Origin: Desulfosarcina sp.
GTDB lineage: Bacteria; Desulfobacterota; Desulfobacteria; Desulfobacterales; Desulfosarcinaceae
Assembly: GCA_014237405.1 (NCBI GenBank)
Contig: JABZFO010000072.1
Coordinates: forward strand, 1 to 32,343
Reading direction: 5' to 3'
Length of the DNA: 32,343 nucleotides
Below, piece after piece: positions 8,687 to 16,402 of the stretch; the stretch's first letter is position 1; every line of letters starts with the position of its first letter. Position numbers and translations under genes: made by a program. A model generated the notes under the pieces. The model did no database searches, had not been told where the DNA came from, and worked only from the letters and a program-made list of their open reading frames with translations.

Positions 8687-8718
8687 ACTTTTGTCACTCC
8701 AATTTGATATAGTTTCAC

Positions 8719-8746
8719 CCCTAACAGCACACTATAGGCAAGTCAA
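8719..8746 (-). promoter_or_regulatory. Possible promoter of the ilv operon
   Basis: On the minus strand TTGACT (8741-8746) is a good -35 box. The best -10 at 16 nt spacing, TTAGGG (8719-8724), is poor. It lies 33 bp upstream of the leader ATG, a plausible distance. The -35 box is the only convincing part. Confidence 0.3.
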
Positions 8747-8804
8747 GCTTTTTCTTGCCTTTGGGCCAACACACCGTTAAGGTGAATGAAATATGCACGC
8801 ATCA

Positions 8805-8947
8805 GTGTCCATTCAGAAATGGTGGATTGTGGTTCAGACCAAGGCCGCAGCGATTTGGAAACCGCAGGCGTAGCAGCGCTACGTCGAGGATTTCCAAATC
8901 GTGAGAACGCAGAGCTGGGCCGCAAGATGCCATTTATAGACGGACAC
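8805..8947 (+). repeat. Nested palindromic element E (143 bp)
   Basis: Terminal GTGTCC/GGACAC repeats extend into imperfect arms of about 32 bp that match the arms of elements C and D. Inside is the pair CGATTTGGAAA / TTTCCAAATCG around AGGCGTAGC...GCTACG, flanked by the family motifs CAAGGCCGC and GAACGCAGA. It ends directly before the yqgE ribosome site and is the most diverged copy. Confidence 0.75.
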
Positions 8948-8964
8948 AAGGGGAGATTTACACC

Positions 8965-9531
8965 ATGGACCACACATGGCAATCCTTGAAAGGGCAGTTT
9001 CTCATTGCCATGCCCGGACTGGCCGACCCCAACTTCTTCCAGTCTGTCACCTGCCTGTCCGAGCATAATCCCAAAGGGGCCATGGGGATCGTGATCACGC
9101 GGGTTCACTCTGAAATCAACGGCAAGATGATCTTTGAAGAACTGCAGATCCCAACCACTGCCGGTGCGGAAAAAATTCCCGTCCATATCGGGGGGCCGGT
9201 TCATATGAATGAAATCTTTGTTCTTCACGGTGCCCCTTTTACCTGGGAAGGCAGCATGATGATAACCGGAGAGCTGGCGTTGAGCAATTCACGGGATGTC
9301 CTTGAAGCCATCGCCGTGGGCAGGGGACCCCGGGGGTTTATCATTGCCCTGGGGTGTGCAGGCTGGGGGCCCGGCCAACTGGAGAGTGAAATCCGCGGCA
9401 ATTCCTGGATTACGGGCCCATTTTCGGAAAAGATCGCTTTTCAAATGGAATTGGAAAGACGGTGGGAAGCGGCCATGAAAGGAATCGGCATTGACCTGGC
9501 GCTGCTTTCCTCTACAGCCGGCCACGCTTGA
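8965..9531 (+). CDS. yqgE: YqgE/AlgH family protein (UPF0301)
   Basis: The 188-residue cytoplasmic protein has typical family length and layout. It opens with SLKGQFLIAMPGLADPNFFQSVTCLSEHNPKGAMGIVI, the conserved first half, followed by PVHIGGPV and a later GCAGWGPGQLESEI motif. The molecular function is not established; the AlgH name comes from genetic effects on alginate in Pseudomonas. The ATG at 8965 follows AAGGGGAGA, which abuts element E. Palindromic element B begins inside the stop codon (TGA at 9529-9531). No operon partner is seen. Confidence 0.93.
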   Translation: MDHTWQSLKGQFLIAMPGLADPNFFQSVTCLSEHNPKGAMGIVITRVHSEINGKMIFEELQIPTTAGAEKIPVHIGGPVHMNEIFVLHGAPFTWEGSMMITGELALSNSRDVLEAIAVGRGPRGFIIALGCAGWGPGQLESEIRGNSWITGPFSEKIAFQMELERRWEAAMKGIGIDLALLSSTAGHA

Positions 9532-9654
9532 CGGTTTCGTAAAAAGCCCAACTTCTGCGTTGTGCTGCATTTCGTAATCATTCAACGTACGATAAGTACG
9601 CCTCATGATTACAAAATTTGCACGCCTTGAATTTGAACTTTTTACGAAACCGTC
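9530..9654 (-). repeat. Nested palindromic element B (125 bp)
   Basis: A perfect 17-bp terminal inverted repeat (GACGGTTTCGTAAAAAG, 9530-9546 / 9638-9654) encloses a second imperfect palindrome (GTAATCAT...ATGATTAC, CGTAC...GTACG). Family motifs appear in reverse orientation: TTCTGCGTTGTGC and GCACGCCTTGAA. It overlaps the last two bases of the yqgE stop codon. A further arm-like fragment (TTTTTACGAAGCC) follows at about 9664-9676. Confidence 0.85.
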
Positions 9655-9767
9655 TAAATCGGATTTTTACGAAGCCACGGAAAAGCAGAATCAGTTTTGA
9701 AACGGCTGACGCGTTGTGGTTTCGGGAGTGTTGCGGTTTGAAGGAGAACGAAGGGTGAGGGTATGGG

Positions 9768-9797
9768 AAGGGGCGTCGAACTCCCCCTTTTTATTTG
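9768..9797 (+). terminator. Weak terminator-like hairpin, plus strand
   Basis: AAGGGG pairs with CCCCTT across a 10-nt loop, followed by TTTTTATTT. It could end transcripts from yqgE but overlaps the 3' end of the opposing small gene. The stem is short, so support is modest. Confidence 0.3.
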
Positions 9798-9943
9798 GTG
9801 CTATCCTTTTTAGGTTTATGCTTTGGTTTTTTCTTTTTCAGGCAAACCTTGTCCTTTCTGACGAACGCACAGAGCTTGGGATTGTAGTACTCCTTACAGT
9901 TCAGCGGATTGTACAATGGGCATTCCGGATGTTTTTCTGACAT
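9791..9943 (-). CDS. Small four-cysteine protein, unknown function
   Basis: This 50-residue basic protein starts at ATG 9943, with AAGGA about 12 nt upstream. An in-frame start at 9991 would add 16 residues without a better site. Cysteines 8, 16, 25 and 34 are spaced 8-9 residues apart, in CPLYNPLNC and NPKLCAFVRKDKVC, which suggests one metal (zinc) site. The tail is lysine-rich (KKKKPKHKPKK). There are no membrane segments. It stands alone between yqgE and the dynamin-like gene, convergent with yqgE. The regular cysteine spacing and ribosome site argue for a real gene. I recognise no named family. Confidence 0.6.
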   Translation of the reverse strand: MSEKHPECPLYNPLNCKEYYNPKLCAFVRKDKVCLKKKKPKHKPKKDSTK

Positions 9944-10096
9944 GTGTCTGGTGTTCCTTATAAATGGACTTGGCGCCTTCGAACCACCCATCTTATCTCT
10001 TTCCGATCAGTTGTATATCATTAAATCATAAGGTTTACAAGCCATTGTGTTCATTGGGGAGATGCTGGTATCCTTTGACCACCCGTTGGGAAAGTT

Positions 10097-10125
10097 TTGA
10101 CAATCAACTTGTTTAAATGTAAAAA
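10097..10125 (+). promoter_or_regulatory. Candidate sigma-70 promoter of the dynamin-like gene
   Basis: TTGACA (10097-10102), a 17-nt spacer and TAAAAA (10120-10125) lie about 100 bp upstream of the start codon. The rest of 9992-10227 shows no gene or other clear structure. Confidence 0.45.
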
Positions 10126-10227
10126 CCTGTGACTGGCGCCGGATGATTGGCCACGGGCTGATTCCGGCCTTTCAACACCCGCATCCGTTGTGTTCGGAAC
10201 AATCGCCAAACCTGAGAAGCGATCGAC

Positions 10228-12471
10228 ATGCCTGTATACGAGACACTGAAGCACCAGCTCGCCAGGATCAGCGATGATACCGCGCGTCTTCTCGACGACG
10301 CCGAGAAAATCACCGAACTGACCGATGAGGGGTTTCCCCAGTGGAAGGCGACCTGCGAAATCATATCCGAACAGATATCCGAAGAGATCATGCGTGTGGC
10401 CGTGGTAGGCGCCATCAAATCGGGGAAAAGCACCTTTGTGAACACCTTGTTCGGCGGAGATTATCTCAAGCGGGGGGCCGGGGTCGTAACTTCCATCGTT
10501 ACCCGGGTGAGAACCGGCCGCCGATTGCAGGCCATCCTCTACCTGAAGAACTGGGATGAGGTGAATCGGGATATCGATCAGGCGTCGGTACTGCTGCCCG
10601 CGCACAACCGGTCCGGTGAGGATCATCCCTTTGACATCCGTCTGGAAAAGGATCGCCAGGTCCTTGATCGGGCGCTCAACGAACTGGCCGCCGACCAGCT
10701 GATCACAAACGACACCCGCAGCGCCGGCAGCGTGCTGCTGACCTCCTATCTGAAGGGCTACGACCGAGTGCAACAGCTTGTCGAAGCGGATCATGCCACC
10801 GTCGTCTTCGCGAACGACCGGTTCCCATTGCACCGGGATTTCGTGGGCGATGATGCCTTGGCCGTCTATCTGAAGGATGTGTTGCTGGAAATCGACACCC
10901 CGGGTCCTGGCGAAGGCGTGGAGATCGCCGACTGCCAGGGCAGCGATTCACCCAACCCGTTGCATCTTGCCATGATTCAGGACTACCTGATGATGGCCCA
11001 TCTCACGGTTTACGTGATCAGCAGCCGTACGGGGCTCCGTCAGGCGGACATCCGGTTTCTGTCCATGATCCGGAAAATGGGAATTCTGGACACGGTTGTG
11101 TTCGTGGTGAACTGCGATCTCAGCGAGCATGAATCCCTGGAAGAGCTTTCCGCCGGGATCCGAAAAATTGAAGAGGACCTGGGGCTGATCTGCCCAGAAC
11201 CCCGGACCTTTACCTTCTCGTCCCTGTTTCAGCTCATGTCCCAGATGGAACCCGACCTTTCCCAAAGAGACCGTGACCGGCTCGCCCACTGGTGTCGGGA
11301 GACGGCCATGGTTGATTTTGCAAAGGAAGAACTGGCCCGGTTTCACCGGTTCCTGAAGCGGAAGATCAGCCGGGAGAGAACCTCTCTGCTGCTGAAAAAC
11401 CATTTGGAACGGCTGGAGATCGTGGCCGGCGGCATTGGCAACTGGATCGGCTTCAACCGTGACCTGCTGGCCTGCAACGCCGATGACGCCCGGGAACTGG
11501 CTGATCGCGTCCACCGCCAGCGGGGCCGAATTGACCGCATGAAACTGACGGTGAAAAATACCCTGGACGGTGCCGTAAACCAGGTCAAACGCGACTTGAA
11601 AACCGCCACTGACCGGTTTTTCGATGTGCATGCCGACGGTGTCGTTGGAGGTGTTGTCCGTTTTGTTAGCGGCTATCAGGTGGAGATGCACCGCTACGAT
11701 GAAAGCCTGATGGCCGTGGGGTTTGCCAAAACGCTGTACATGGTGTTCCAGGAGTTCAAACAGGCGGTGGATACGCACATGGCCGAAACGGTAAACCCCC
11801 AGGTGATTCGGTTCGTCAAGGCGCAGGAGAAAAATCTCATGGGCTATCTGGATGAGATTGCCGGGCCGTACGGTGCCATGATTGATGATGCCCTGGCACA
11901 GTATGCCAACGCCATGGATGATGTAAAGATGCCCCAGCGTCGGGCATTGTCACGCATCAGCATCGGACCGGACCTGGAGACGATCCGCAAGATGGCCGGC
12001 CTGTCGCTGCCGCCGGCTGCGGCAACCATGCACTATTCTGCCCAAATTAAAACCGAAGCGGTCATGCGGTTCGGTTTTTACAAGATCATCAACCTGGTCA
12101 AGAAAGCCATTAAAAAACCGGCGGACAAGGGCCATCAGGAACAGTTTCTGGCCCTCGCGTCGGGGGTCAAACGGATGAAGCGTGAGACCGAGCGATCTAT
12201 TTTGTTTCACCTGAAAGACTACAAGGAGAATATCAAGTTTCAGTATATGCTGAAGCTGGCCGATGCCGCCGCCGCCGCCTTGTACCGCCGGATGCTGGAG
12301 CGCTTTCAACACCATGGTGCCGATCTGTCCAAGCTGGTGGAAATGATCAGTGAGCAGCGGCTGGACAAGGAGAAGGTATCAGCCTCACTCGACCGGATAG
12401 GGCAGTCCTCCAGATTCCTGCAGGAGAAGATCGGCCATCTCAAAGCGGATCTTCGGCAACTGAACGCCTGA
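10228..12471 (+). CDS. Dynamin-like large GTPase
   Basis: The 747-residue protein opens with a short helical segment and then a GTPase domain. The P-loop GAIKSGKST spans residues 61-69. The likely G3 motif is DCQG (235-238) followed by SDSPNP; a second D-T-P-G occurs at 223-226. G4-like VVNCD spans 293-297. Residues from about 330 to the end are long amphipathic helices, as in dynamin stalks. Bacterial dynamin-like proteins remodel or tether membranes; no membrane anchor is obvious here. Only a weak GAGAAG precedes the ATG. A ParA-type ATPase gene follows after 79 bp on the same strand, suggesting a joint cell-organisation role. Most bacterial dynamins come as tandem pairs; this one does not. 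Confidence 0.75.
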   Translation: MPVYETLKHQLARISDDTARLLDDAEKITELTDEGFPQWKATCEIISEQISEEIMRVAVVGAIKSGKSTFVNTLFGGDYLKRGAGVVTSIVTRVRTGRRLQAILYLKNWDEVNRDIDQASVLLPAHNRSGEDHPFDIRLEKDRQVLDRALNELAADQLITNDTRSAGSVLLTSYLKGYDRVQQLVEADHATVVFANDRFPLHRDFVGDDALAVYLKDVLLEIDTPGPGEGVEIADCQGSDSPNPLHLAMIQDYLMMAHLTVYVISSRTGLRQADIRFLSMIRKMGILDTVVFVVNCDLSEHESLEELSAGIRKIEEDLGLICPEPRTFTFSSLFQLMSQMEPDLSQRDRDRLAHWCRETAMVDFAKEELARFHRFLKRKISRERTSLLLKNHLERLEIVAGGIGNWIGFNRDLLACNADDARELADRVHRQRGRIDRMKLTVKNTLDGAVNQVKRDLKTATDRFFDVHADGVVGGVVRFVSGYQVEMHRYDESLMAVGFAKTLYMVFQEFKQAVDTHMAETVNPQVIRFVKAQEKNLMGYLDEIAGPYGAMIDDALAQYANAMDDVKMPQRRALSRISIGPDLETIRKMAGLSLPPAAATMHYSAQIKTEAVMRFGFYKIINLVKKAIKKPADKGHQEQFLALASGVKRMKRETERSILFHLKDYKENIKFQYMLKLADAAAAALYRRMLERFQHHGADLSKLVEMISEQRLDKEKVSASLDRIGQSSRFLQEKIGHLKADLRQLNA

Positions 12472-12550
12472 CGGCATCATCTTGCAACCATACCGGCCCA
12501 TCACCGGTGGCTGCCTTAGGATGCGGCAAATATAACGGAAGGGAGACGAG

Positions 12551-13342
12551 ATGGCCAAAAAGAAAACCAGAGCAATTGCGGTGGCAAACGAGAAGGGCGG
12601 TGTGGGAAAGACGGTTACGGTGATCAACCTGGCGGCGGCGCTGACACTGGCCAACCAATCCGTGCTGGTCGTAGACATGGATCCACAGGCCAGTGCCACC
12701 AAAGGGCTGGGCATTGCGCCCGATGACGAACGGCCCTCGGTCTACGACCTGATCATGAACAACGGCCGTAAAACGGTTGAAGAGACGGTCATTCCCACAC
12801 GATGGGACGGGCTTCACCTGATTCCATCCCATGTGGATCTCTCCGGTGCCGAAGTGGAGCTGGTGGAGGCCGAAGGGCGGGAAAACCGGTTGAAGGAGGC
12901 CCTGGCGCCGGTTGTCGGGAGTTACGATTTCATCCTGATGGACACGCCGCCCAGCCTCTCTCTGCTCACCGTCAACGTCTTCTCTTGTGCCTCGGAAGTG
13001 CTGGTACCCTGCCAGACCCACCCCTATGCATTCGGTGCCCTTGCCGAACTGTTCGACACCATCGATGCGGTATGTGAAGAGATCAACCCCGGGCTGTTCA
13101 TTTCCGGTATCATCCCCACCCTGGTGGACCTGCGCACACGGGTGGCCAAGGTCGTCATGGGACAGCTCAAGACCGATGAACGCTACCGTGACCTGGTGTT
13201 CGATACCGTCATTCGCAGCAATACCACCATCGCCGAAAGCGCAGAGGTGGGCAAGCCGGTGGTGTTCTACCGTCGAAGCAGCTACGGGGCCATCGATTAC
13301 AATGACCTGGCGGATGAGCTTTTGGCGCGGGTTAGCACTTAG
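12551..13342 (+). CDS. ParA/Soj-family ATPase (orphan)
   Basis: This 263-residue cytoplasmic P-loop ATPase carries the deviant Walker A motif KGGVGKTVTVINLA, including the signature lysine, near residues 15-21. Walker A' VDMDPQASAT and the Walker B-like FILMDTPPS follow. These match ParA/Soj proteins that position DNA or protein cargoes through ATP-driven dimers. The ATG at 12551 has GGAGACG upstream. No parB or parS-like gene follows: the next gene, copA, converges from the other strand, so this is not a standard chromosome-partition pair. Its cargo might involve the preceding dynamin-like protein. A 7-bp-period array starts at its stop codon. Confidence 0.9.
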   Translation: MAKKKTRAIAVANEKGGVGKTVTVINLAAALTLANQSVLVVDMDPQASATKGLGIAPDDERPSVYDLIMNNGRKTVEETVIPTRWDGLHLIPSHVDLSGAEVELVEAEGRENRLKEALAPVVGSYDFILMDTPPSLSLLTVNVFSCASEVLVPCQTHPYAFGALAELFDTIDAVCEEINPGLFISGIIPTLVDLRTRVAKVVMGQLKTDERYRDLVFDTVIRSNTTIAESAEVGKPVVFYRRSSYGAIDYNDLADELLARVST

Positions 13343-13376
13343 CTGACAGCTGATAGCTCATGGCTCATGGCTCAAA
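13342..13376. repeat. 7-bp-period tandem array at the parA-type gene stop
   Basis: Five 7-mers: GCTGACA, GCTGATA, GCTCATG, GCTCATG, GCTCAAA. The array begins at the last base of the TAG stop. The remaining 67 bp before the next array show nothing further. Confidence 0.7.
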
Positions 13377-13443
13377 GGAAATAATAAAAAGTGTCATCGT
13401 GCAGTCTTTCCTCTTGACGCGAAGATTAAACTGAACTCATTTT

Positions 13444-13497
13444 GCTTTCAGCTTTCAGCTTTCAGCTTTCAGCTTTCAGCTTTCAGCTTTCAGCTTT
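13444..13497. repeat. Heptanucleotide tandem repeat, GCTTTCA x7
   Basis: Seven perfect copies of GCTTTCA (13444-13492) plus a partial GCTTT. On the minus strand each unit reads TGAAAGC and contains TGA; because 7 is not a multiple of 3, every frame meets a stop within three units. The copA stop codon lies inside the array. Confidence 0.95.
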
Positions 13498-15932
13498 GCA
13501 CGATAGAGCCTCAGGCTGTTGGAAACCACCGAGATGCTGGAAAAGGCCATGGCCAGGGCGGCCAGGATGGGGTGCAATTGCCGCAGCATCATGGGCAGAC
13601 CCTCAAAGGGGTAAAGGGCGCCGGCGGCCACAGGGATCAGTACGGCATTGTAGAAAAAGGCCCAGAACAGGTTCTGGCGGATGGTGGTCATGGTGGCCCG
13701 GCTCAGGGCGATGGCCGTGGGAACACCGGTAAGCGATCCGGCCGCTAGAATAACGTCGGCCGTTTCGATGGCCACGTCGGTGCCTGTGCCGATGGCGAAG
13801 CCCACGTCGGCCTGGGCCAAGGCCGGAGCATCATTGATGCCGTCTCCCACCATGGCCACGGTTTTTCCCGCCGCCTGGAGCGCCCTGACCCGCGAGGCTT
13901 TGTCTTTAGGCCGCACTTCCGCTTCCACATGATCCACGCCGGCCTGCCGGCCGATGGTCTCGGCGGCCTGGCGGTTGTCTCCGGTGAGCATCACCGTCGC
14001 GAGGCCCGACTTTTTCAACGTGGCAATGGCCGCTGGTGAGTCTGCCTTGATCCGGTCCGAAACGCAGATCAGCCCCAGTAGCCGGTCTGCTTCACCGGCC
14101 ACCATTACGGTTTTTCCCTGGGTTTGAAAAACCGATATCCGATCGGCCATTTCTGGGGAAATCAGTCCTGACCGCGCATCAAACCAGTATGGCTTGCCCA
14201 CCTTGATGAGGCGGCCCTTCACCCGCGCTTCCACCCCGTGACCGCCGTGGGCCCTGAATGCCTCCGGCGATATCAGTGCCAGTCCAGACGATTCCGCTTT
14301 TTTAACCACCGCCCGGCCCAGTGGGTGCTCCGACCCTTTTTCCACCGACGCGGCAAGCGTCATCAGTTCGTTTTCCGTCATACCGTCGCCTGTATTGGGA
14401 ACCAGGTCGGTGACCACCGGTTTGCCTTCGGTGATGGTTCCGGTTTTGTCCAGAACCACGGTGGTCAGGCGGGTGGCGTCCTCCAGTGCCCGGCTGTTTT
14501 TGAAGAGTATCCCCCGTTCGGCACCCTTGCCGGTGCCGGCCATGATGGCGGTGGGGGTGGCCAGACCCAGGGCGCAGGGGCAGGCGATGACCAGGACCGC
14601 CACCATGCGGATCATGGCGGTCACAAAATTGCCGGCAACGATCCACCAGATGGTAAAGACCAGCACCGCGATGACGATGATCGCCGGTACGAACACAGCT
14701 GCGACCCGATCGGCAAGGGCCTGGATGGGCGCCTTGCTGCCCTGAGCCTCCTGTACCAGGCGGATGATCTGGGCCAGGGCGGTTTCCCGGCCCACCCGGG
14801 TGGCCGTGAAGACGATTATCCCCTGGCCGTTGATGGTGCCGGCGGACACCGTGTCGCCGTTGTTTTTATCCACCGGAATGGGCTCTCCGGTGAGCATGGA
14901 TTCGTCCACGGCCGAGGCGCCGTCGGTAACCTTACCGTCGACGGGGATCCGTTCGCCCGGTCGGACCAGAAGCGCGTCGCCCGCGCGTACCCGATCGATG
15001 GGAATCTCCTGCTCGATTCCTTCCCGGATCACCGTAGCGGTTTTGGGACGCAGCCCCATGAGTTTGCGGATGGCGTTGCCCGTCTTGCCCTTGGATCGGG
15101 ATTCGAGCAGCTTGCCCATCTTGATCAGGGTGATGATCACTGCCGAGGTTTCGAAATAGACATGCCCGCCCGTTGCTGACAGCAGCAACACGGCCAGGGA
15201 GTAGCCGTAGGCGGTGGACGAACCCATGGCCACCAGCACGTCCATGTTGGCGCTTTTGTTGCGCAGGCTTTTCAGGCCACTTACGTAATAGTCCCAGCCG
15301 GTGTAAAATTGCACCGGTGTGGCCAGGAACAGGAACAGCCAGTTCACCCATGGCTGGTGGCTCCACGGTCCGGTGAGGCCAAAATCTCTGGCCATGCTCA
15401 ACAGAAACAGGGGAAGCGCAAAGGCGACGCCGACTGTAAATTTGCGGAACTGATCGGCGATTTCCCGCTGCCGAGCCTTGGCTTCCGCGTCTTCCGGTTC
15501 GCCTTCCTGTTGGATCAGGGCACCGAAACCGGCCTTTTCCACCGCCAACACCAGGTCGTCAGGGATGACCATGGACGGCAGGTAATGAACCGTTGCCCGT
15601 TCGACGGCAAAGTTCACGGCGGCGTTCACTACCCCCGGGACCTTCTTTCCAAGGGCCCGCTCCACGTTCATGGCGCAATTGGTACAGGTCATGCCCGTGA
15701 CCGGAAAGTCGATGCGGGCGGTGGTTGCCTTAAACCCGAGTTTTTCGACCTGCCGGATCAGATCCGTCGGTGACGCGGAATGGGGGTCGAAGGTGACCGT
15801 TGTCTGCTCAGCGGCAAAATTGACGTTGGCGTCGCTGACGCCGGGCATTTTTTTAAGGCCACGGGCGATGTTCATGGCGCAGTTGGCGCAGGTCATGCCC
15901 GTGATGGGCAGAATGAGGGTCTGGGGTGTCAT
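13476..15932 (-). CDS. copA: Copper-exporting P1B-type ATPase, CopA
   Basis: ATP-driven Cu+ efflux pump of the inner membrane, 818 residues. Two heavy-metal-associated domains carry GMTCANC (Cys15/Cys18) and GMTCTNC (Cys83/Cys86). Then come the membrane helices, the actuator loop MLTGEP, the CPC copper motif in IACPCALG, the phosphorylation site DKTGT, the nucleotide-site HP in SEHPLG, and GDGINDAPA. The late helices have FFYN and [12 protein letters not shown], which with CPC define the Cu+ (P1B-1) group. The ATG at 15932 overlaps the copZ stop (TGATG), so translation is coupled. The last seven codons and stop are encoded by the heptanucleotide array. Confidence 0.97.
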   Translation of the reverse strand: MTPQTLILPITGMTCANCAMNIARGLKKMPGVSDANVNFAAEQTTVTFDPHSASPTDLIRQVEKLGFKATTARIDFPVTGMTCTNCAMNVERALGKKVPGVVNAAVNFAVERATVHYLPSMVIPDDLVLAVEKAGFGALIQQEGEPEDAEAKARQREIADQFRKFTVGVAFALPLFLLSMARDFGLTGPWSHQPWVNWLFLFLATPVQFYTGWDYYVSGLKSLRNKSANMDVLVAMGSSTAYGYSLAVLLLSATGGHVYFETSAVIITLIKMGKLLESRSKGKTGNAIRKLMGLRPKTATVIREGIEQEIPIDRVRAGDALLVRPGERIPVDGKVTDGASAVDESMLTGEPIPVDKNNGDTVSAGTINGQGIIVFTATRVGRETALAQIIRLVQEAQGSKAPIQALADRVAAVFVPAIIVIAVLVFTIWWIVAGNFVTAMIRMVAVLVIACPCALGLATPTAIMAGTGKGAERGILFKNSRALEDATRLTTVVLDKTGTITEGKPVVTDLVPNTGDGMTENELMTLAASVEKGSEHPLGRAVVKKAESSGLALISPEAFRAHGGHGVEARVKGRLIKVGKPYWFDARSGLISPEMADRISVFQTQGKTVMVAGEADRLLGLICVSDRIKADSPAAIATLKKSGLATVMLTGDNRQAAETIGRQAGVDHVEAEVRPKDKASRVRALQAAGKTVAMVGDGINDAPALAQADVGFAIGTGTDVAIETADVILAAGSLTGVPTAIALSRATMTTIRQNLFWAFFYNAVLIPVAAGALYPFEGLPMMLRQLHPILAALAMAFSSISVVSNSLRLYRAKLKAES

Positions 15933-16135
15933 CACTGGGCCGGATAGTTGATTTCCGTCAGGGTAGCTCGGATACGTTCGATGGATGCCGGAGCGTCCCA
16001 CTGGACGGTGACGGTTTTGGTTTCGGCGTCGGCCTTCACCGAGGTGATTCCTTCCATCTCGGCCAATTCAGTCTCGATGGTCGACACGCAGTGTCCACAG
16101 GAAATGTTGGGAACAGTAAGTGTCTCTTGTGCCAT
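15932..16135 (-). CDS. copZ: Copper chaperone, CopZ-like HMA protein
   Basis: This 67-residue cytoplasmic protein is a single ferredoxin-like heavy-metal-associated domain. Its binding motif SCGHC (residues 13-17) replaces the more common MxCxxC. It would carry Cu+ to the HMA domains of CopA, encoded next with a 1-nt stop/start overlap. The ATG at 16135 is chosen because AAAGGAG lies just upstream; the frame extends further upstream without a ribosome site. No copper-responsive regulator gene is adjacent. Confidence 0.92.
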   Translation of the reverse strand: MAQETLTVPNISCGHCVSTIETELAEMEGITSVKADAETKTVTVQWDAPASIERIRATLTEINYPAQ

Positions 16136-16175
16136 AAATTGCTCCTTTGGGGGCATTTGGGTTTTTATGGCACAT

Positions 16176-16204
16176 AAAGTAAGGGGCCGGAGGGAAGCTG
16201 GCAA
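16176..16204 (-). promoter_or_regulatory. Candidate promoter of copZ-copA
   Basis: On the minus strand TTGCCA (16199-16204), a 17-nt spacer and TACTTT (16176-16181) lie about 40 bp upstream of the copZ start. No clear CueR-type dyad is seen. Confidence 0.4.
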
Positions 16205-16227
16205 GGTATGCATTGGAAAAGACCATA

Positions 16228-16360
16228 GTGTCCGTTCAGAAACGAGGATTTTCGTTCAAGATCAAGGCATGCGAAAAATTTTACCACAGGCATATGGTTG
16301 ATATTCCGAGGATAAAATTTTGAGCATAACGCAGAGATTGGGCGAAAAGACCGTTCGTCC
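16228..16360 (+). repeat. Nested palindromic element C
   Basis: It begins GTGTCCGTTCAGAAACG, has the family motifs ATCAAGGCATGCGAA and GCATAACGCAGA, and an inner AAAATTTTA...TAAAATTTT palindrome. The right-hand outer arm is eroded. Over 16227-16344 it matches element D (25645-25762, opposite orientation) at 114 of 118 positions. It fills most of the gap between the copZ promoter and the ycaO 3' end. Confidence 0.85.
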
Positions 16361-16402
16361 AACATCGAATGTTGAATGAAGACCAGAGACCAACTTCTTT
16401 CG

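Noticed and set aside
9716-9940. Plus-strand frame encoding a 74-residue hydrophobic peptide
   Set aside because: It overlaps the four-cysteine gene on the other strand, spans a hairpin, and has no domain. The cysteine-patterned frame is the more convincing one.
13444-13497. Possible CRISPR-like array
   Set aside because: The unit is 7 bp with no spacers and no cas genes are near; it is a simple tandem repeat.
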